A DNA stretch of 64,000 nucleotides from Croceibacterium ferulae. Its GTDB lineage: Bacteria; Pseudomonadota; Alphaproteobacteria; Sphingomonadales; Sphingomonadaceae. Position numbers and translations under genes: made by a program. The notes under the pieces were generated by a model, which saw only the letters and a list, made by a program, of their open reading frames with translations, was not told where the DNA came from and made no database searches. This document shows positions 61,766 to 64,000 of the stretch, piece by piece. Position 1 is the first letter of the stretch; every line of letters begins with the position of its first letter. The stretch lies in NCBI RefSeq assembly GCF_003660445.1, contig NZ_QZVQ01000001.1, positions 1 through 64,000 on the forward strand, given 5' to 3'.

Positions 61766-64000
61766 ACTGCGTGGTCCTGCAGGCGGCGGATCAGGGCTTC
61801 GGGCCATTCGACGGCGAAGCACGAGCCTGTGCCATCGCTACGCGGGGCGGCGCGCACGACCAGGCCCATCGCATCGGCGAAACCCTGCACTATGGCCAGC
61901 CCCAGCCCCGTGCCGCCGGTGCCGTCGCTGCCCTGCCCGCGAGCGAAGCGGCGGAACAGTTCGGCCGGCGATCCTGGCGGCAGGCCAGACCCGGCATCCA
62001 GAACTGACAGGACCAGCCGCTGCGGATCCCGCCGCGCGGCGACCGTGATCGGCGCGCCGGCGGGCGAGTATTTGGCGGCATTGTCGATGAGGTTGATCAG
62101 CATGTGATGCAGCATGCCGGGGTCGGCCATCACCAGCGGCAGGGTGACGGGCACGTCCAGCCGGATGGGATGGGTGGCCAGCGCCGGGCCGAGATCGTGC
62201 ACCGCGGCGGCCACCGCATCGGTCAGGTCGATCGGTTCGGGCCGGATCGCCAGCGCGCCGGCTTCTATCCGGGTCATCTCCACCAGATCGTCGAACAGGC
62301 GGGCCAGGCGGCGGCCTTCCGCCTTCAGCGTGGCGGCCGCAGGGTTGCCGGGCACATCATGCGCCAGTGCGTCGGCGGCGGCCAGCACGCTGGTCAGCGG
62401 GGTCTTGAGGTCGTGGCCGAGAGAGGAGATCAGCGTGGCGCGCAGGTCGTCCCGCTGCTTCAGCGCCGCCATCTCGCGCGCCTTTCCTTCCAGCTGCAAC
62501 CGTTCATGCGCCAGCGCCGCCTGCCCCAGCAGGGTGGCGAACAGCACGCGGCGGCTGGCGGGCAGCGGGTCGCCGCGTCCGTCATGGCTGATCCCCAGCA
62601 CCGCCAGCACGCCCAGCGAGGTGGCGAGCGGGTGGAACTGCCAATCGCTGGCGGTCAGCGTGGCGGTGTCGCGCCCGGCGGGCTCGCCCCGGTCCCACGC
62701 CCATTCGGCCGCCGTTATGTCGAGCGGGCCGAGCACCGCTTGCCCGGGAGCGGAGCCGGCGACATGCAAGCGCCCCTCGCGGCGCAGCAGCAGCACGGTG
62801 CTCAGATCCAGCAGATTGGCGATCTCGCTGCAGGTGACCGCCGCCGTGCCGCCTTCGTCCGCCACGCTGGCCAGCCGCTGGCCAAAGGCGGCGAGCGCGG
62901 CGTTCTCCGTCGCACTGCGCGCGCCGACATTCGCCTGCTGGCGCAATCGCCCGGCCAGCTGCGCGGCGGTGATGCCGACGCCGGCCAGGATGACAAAGGT
63001 CAGCACGTTCTGCGGCTCCGCGATGCTGAGCGTGCGGATCGGCGGCAGGAAGAAGAAGTTGTACGCCAGCGCCCCGCTGACACTGGCGACCAGCGATGCC
63101 CGCAGGCCCAGCAGGGTGGCGGCGGCGACCACCGGGACCAGGTAGAGCAGGTCGATCGCGTTCGGCCCCAGCCACGGTTGCAGCAGCAGGCCGGCCATTG
63201 TGGTCAGCGCGATCATCAGCAGCGCGGCCCCCGTGCTGCCGATCGTTGGCAATGGCAGGCCGGTGCGGTCCTGCGTGGCCGCCGCGGGCAGCGGGACCAC
63301 ATGCACGGCCACGGCATCGTTCATCCGCACCAACTGATCCACCACCGAACGGTGCCGCAGCTCGAACCACCAGCTGCGGCGGGTCTTGCCGATCACCACC
63401 GCCGTCGCGCGCGATTCCGCCAGATGGGCGCAGACGCCCTCCACCACGCTGGCGGCGGAGACGGTGGTCAGCGTGGCGCCCAGCGTGCCCGCGAGCTTCA
63501 GCGCATCGGCGATGCGCGCGCGCGTCGCGTCCGGCAGGCGGGCGCTGCGCGACGTCTCGATCGTCAGCGCGGTCCACGGCGCGTGCAACGCGTCGGCCAG
63601 CCGCTTGGCGCTGCGCACCAGCGCGTCGGCCCCCGGCTGGTCGCCCACAGCCACCACCACGCGCTCGCCCGCCGCCCAAAGCCCCGGCTCCCCCGCCAGC
63701 CGCACATGGTCCAGCATCTGCCGGTCCACCGCCATGGCCGCACGGCGCAGTGCCAGTTCGCGCAGGGCGGACAGGTTGGACTTCGAGAAGAAGTGCGTGA
63801 GCGCGCGGGTCGCTTCCTCCGGGAGGTAGACCTTGCCATCCTGGAGCCGGACGATCAGCTCGTCCGGCGGCAGGTCGACGACTTCGATCTCGGCATCGTC
63901 AAGCAGCGCATCGGGCACTGTCTCGCGCACGCGGACGCGGGTGAAGCCGGCGACGACGTCGTTCAGGCTTTCCAGATGCTGGATGTTGAGCGTGGTGATG
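61762..64000 (-). CDS. kdpD: Sensor histidine kinase KdpD (5' part outside window)
   Basis: About 745 C-terminal codons of KdpD are present, and the frame remains open to the window end. The first visible residues 'TTLNIQHLESLNDVV' belong to the end of the N-terminal KdpD domain. A universal-stress-protein-like domain follows ('RVVVAVGDQPGADALVRSAK', 'AVVIGKTRRSWWFEL'). Next are four membrane helices (DUF4118), a GAF-like part, HisKA with 'SLGHDLKTPLTSVLAAADAL', and the HATPase ('LINLIDNAAKYSP', 'GTGLGLAIVQGFADAMG'). It senses potassium limitation and turgor. The kdpFABC genes probably lie beyond the right edge. Confidence 0.93.
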   Translation of the reverse strand, partial: ITTLNIQHLESLNDVVAGFTRVRVRETVPDALLDDAEIEVVDLPPDELIVRLQDGKVYLPEEATRALTHFFSKSNLSALRELALRRAAMAVDRQMLDHVRLAGEPGLWAAGERVVVAVGDQPGADALVRSAKRLADALHAPWTALTIETSRSARLPDATRARIADALKLAGTLGATLTTVSAASVVEGVCAHLAESRATAVVIGKTRRSWWFELRHRSVVDQLVRMNDAVAVHVVPLPAAATQDRTGLPLPTIGSTGAALLMIALTTMAGLLLQPWLGPNAIDLLYLVPVVAAATLLGLRASLVASVSGALAYNFFFLPPIRTLSIAEPQNVLTFVILAGVGITAAQLAGRLRQQANVGARSATENAALAAFGQRLASVADEGGTAAVTCSEIANLLDLSTVLLLRREGRLHVAGSAPGQAVLGPLDITAAEWAWDRGEPAGRDTATLTASDWQFHPLATSLGVLAVLGISHDGRGDPLPASRRVLFATLLGQAALAHERLQLEGKAREMAALKQRDDLRATLISSLGHDLKTPLTSVLAAADALAHDVPGNPAAATLKAEGRRLARLFDDLVEMTRIEAGALAIRPEPIDLTDAVAAAVHDLGPALATHPIRLDVPVTLPLVMADPGMLHHMLINLIDNAAKYSPAGAPITVAARRDPQRLVLSVLDAGSGLPPGSPAELFRRFARGQGSDGTGGTGLGLAIVQGFADAMGLVVRAAPRSDGTGSCFAVEWPEALIRRLQDHAV

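Noticed and set aside
1-64000. tRNA genes, prophage or integrative-element borders
   Set aside because: No tRNA-like cloverleaf, integrase, transposase or flanking direct repeat was noticed; composition looks even apart from the AT-richer gap at 42.9-43.4 kb. A tRNA scan was not possible.

Overview
The window is high-GC, gene-dense DNA, most likely chromosomal, from an alphaproteobacterium. It looks most like a member of the Sphingomonadales. The pointers are a Caulobacter/sphingomonad-type TonB-dependent receptor in one operon with two tryptophan-halogenase-family flavoproteins, a SapC-family protein and a cupin-8/JmjC-like protein, together with DUF6894, HWE-kinase and Crp/Fnr genes and a very large autotransporter. 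This assignment rests on recognising protein families by eye; no search was run. I saw no tRNA, rRNA, CRISPR array, insertion sequence or phage gene.

Left part (1-8.1 kb): the end of a PepSY-like gene, then an RpfF-type crotonase (predicted diffusible-signal-factor synthase) tail to tail with a six-helix GGDEF-EAL protein. Next come a glutathione S-transferase, rsgA preceded by a tiny gene that seems to start at ATA, a small hydrophilic protein, and a coupled lactate/malate-dehydrogenase-like and short-chain dehydrogenase pair.

8.2-21.3 kb is a carbohydrate-uptake locus. A five-gene minus-strand operon (TonB receptor, halogenase 2, SapC, cupin, halogenase 1, all the later genes overlapping) diverges from a GH3 beta-glucosidase. 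A GH16 lipoprotein and a Tat-exported beta-helix protein follow. The set suggests uptake and breakdown of a beta-glucan.

21.4-36.4 kb holds metabolic and stress genes: PAP2 phosphatase, FAD monooxygenase, HxlR regulator facing an SDR-Ohr-hydrolase-BenE series, an HTH-GAF regulator, an OmpR-type regulator with a degenerate receiver, a GMC oxidoreductase, a methyltransferase-DoxX operon facing an OhrR-like MarR regulator, and SnoaL/CutA-like genes facing a LysR regulator.

36.4-45.1 kb is mainly signalling: a four-PAS hybrid histidine kinase, a YihY membrane protein, DUF6894, an overlapping Crp/HWE-kinase pair, and a tandem duplicated pair of Crp/Fnr regulators whose leaders are duplicated as well.

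45.3-60.7 kb is dominated by two surface-type glycine-rich proteins: a 1049-residue protein with no visible signal peptide, and a 2631-residue autotransporter with three exact-length 95-residue repeats. Between them lie a DUF3182-hydrolase pair and a threonine synthase. The right edge carries a VOC protein and kdpE-kdpD (kdpD runs off the window).
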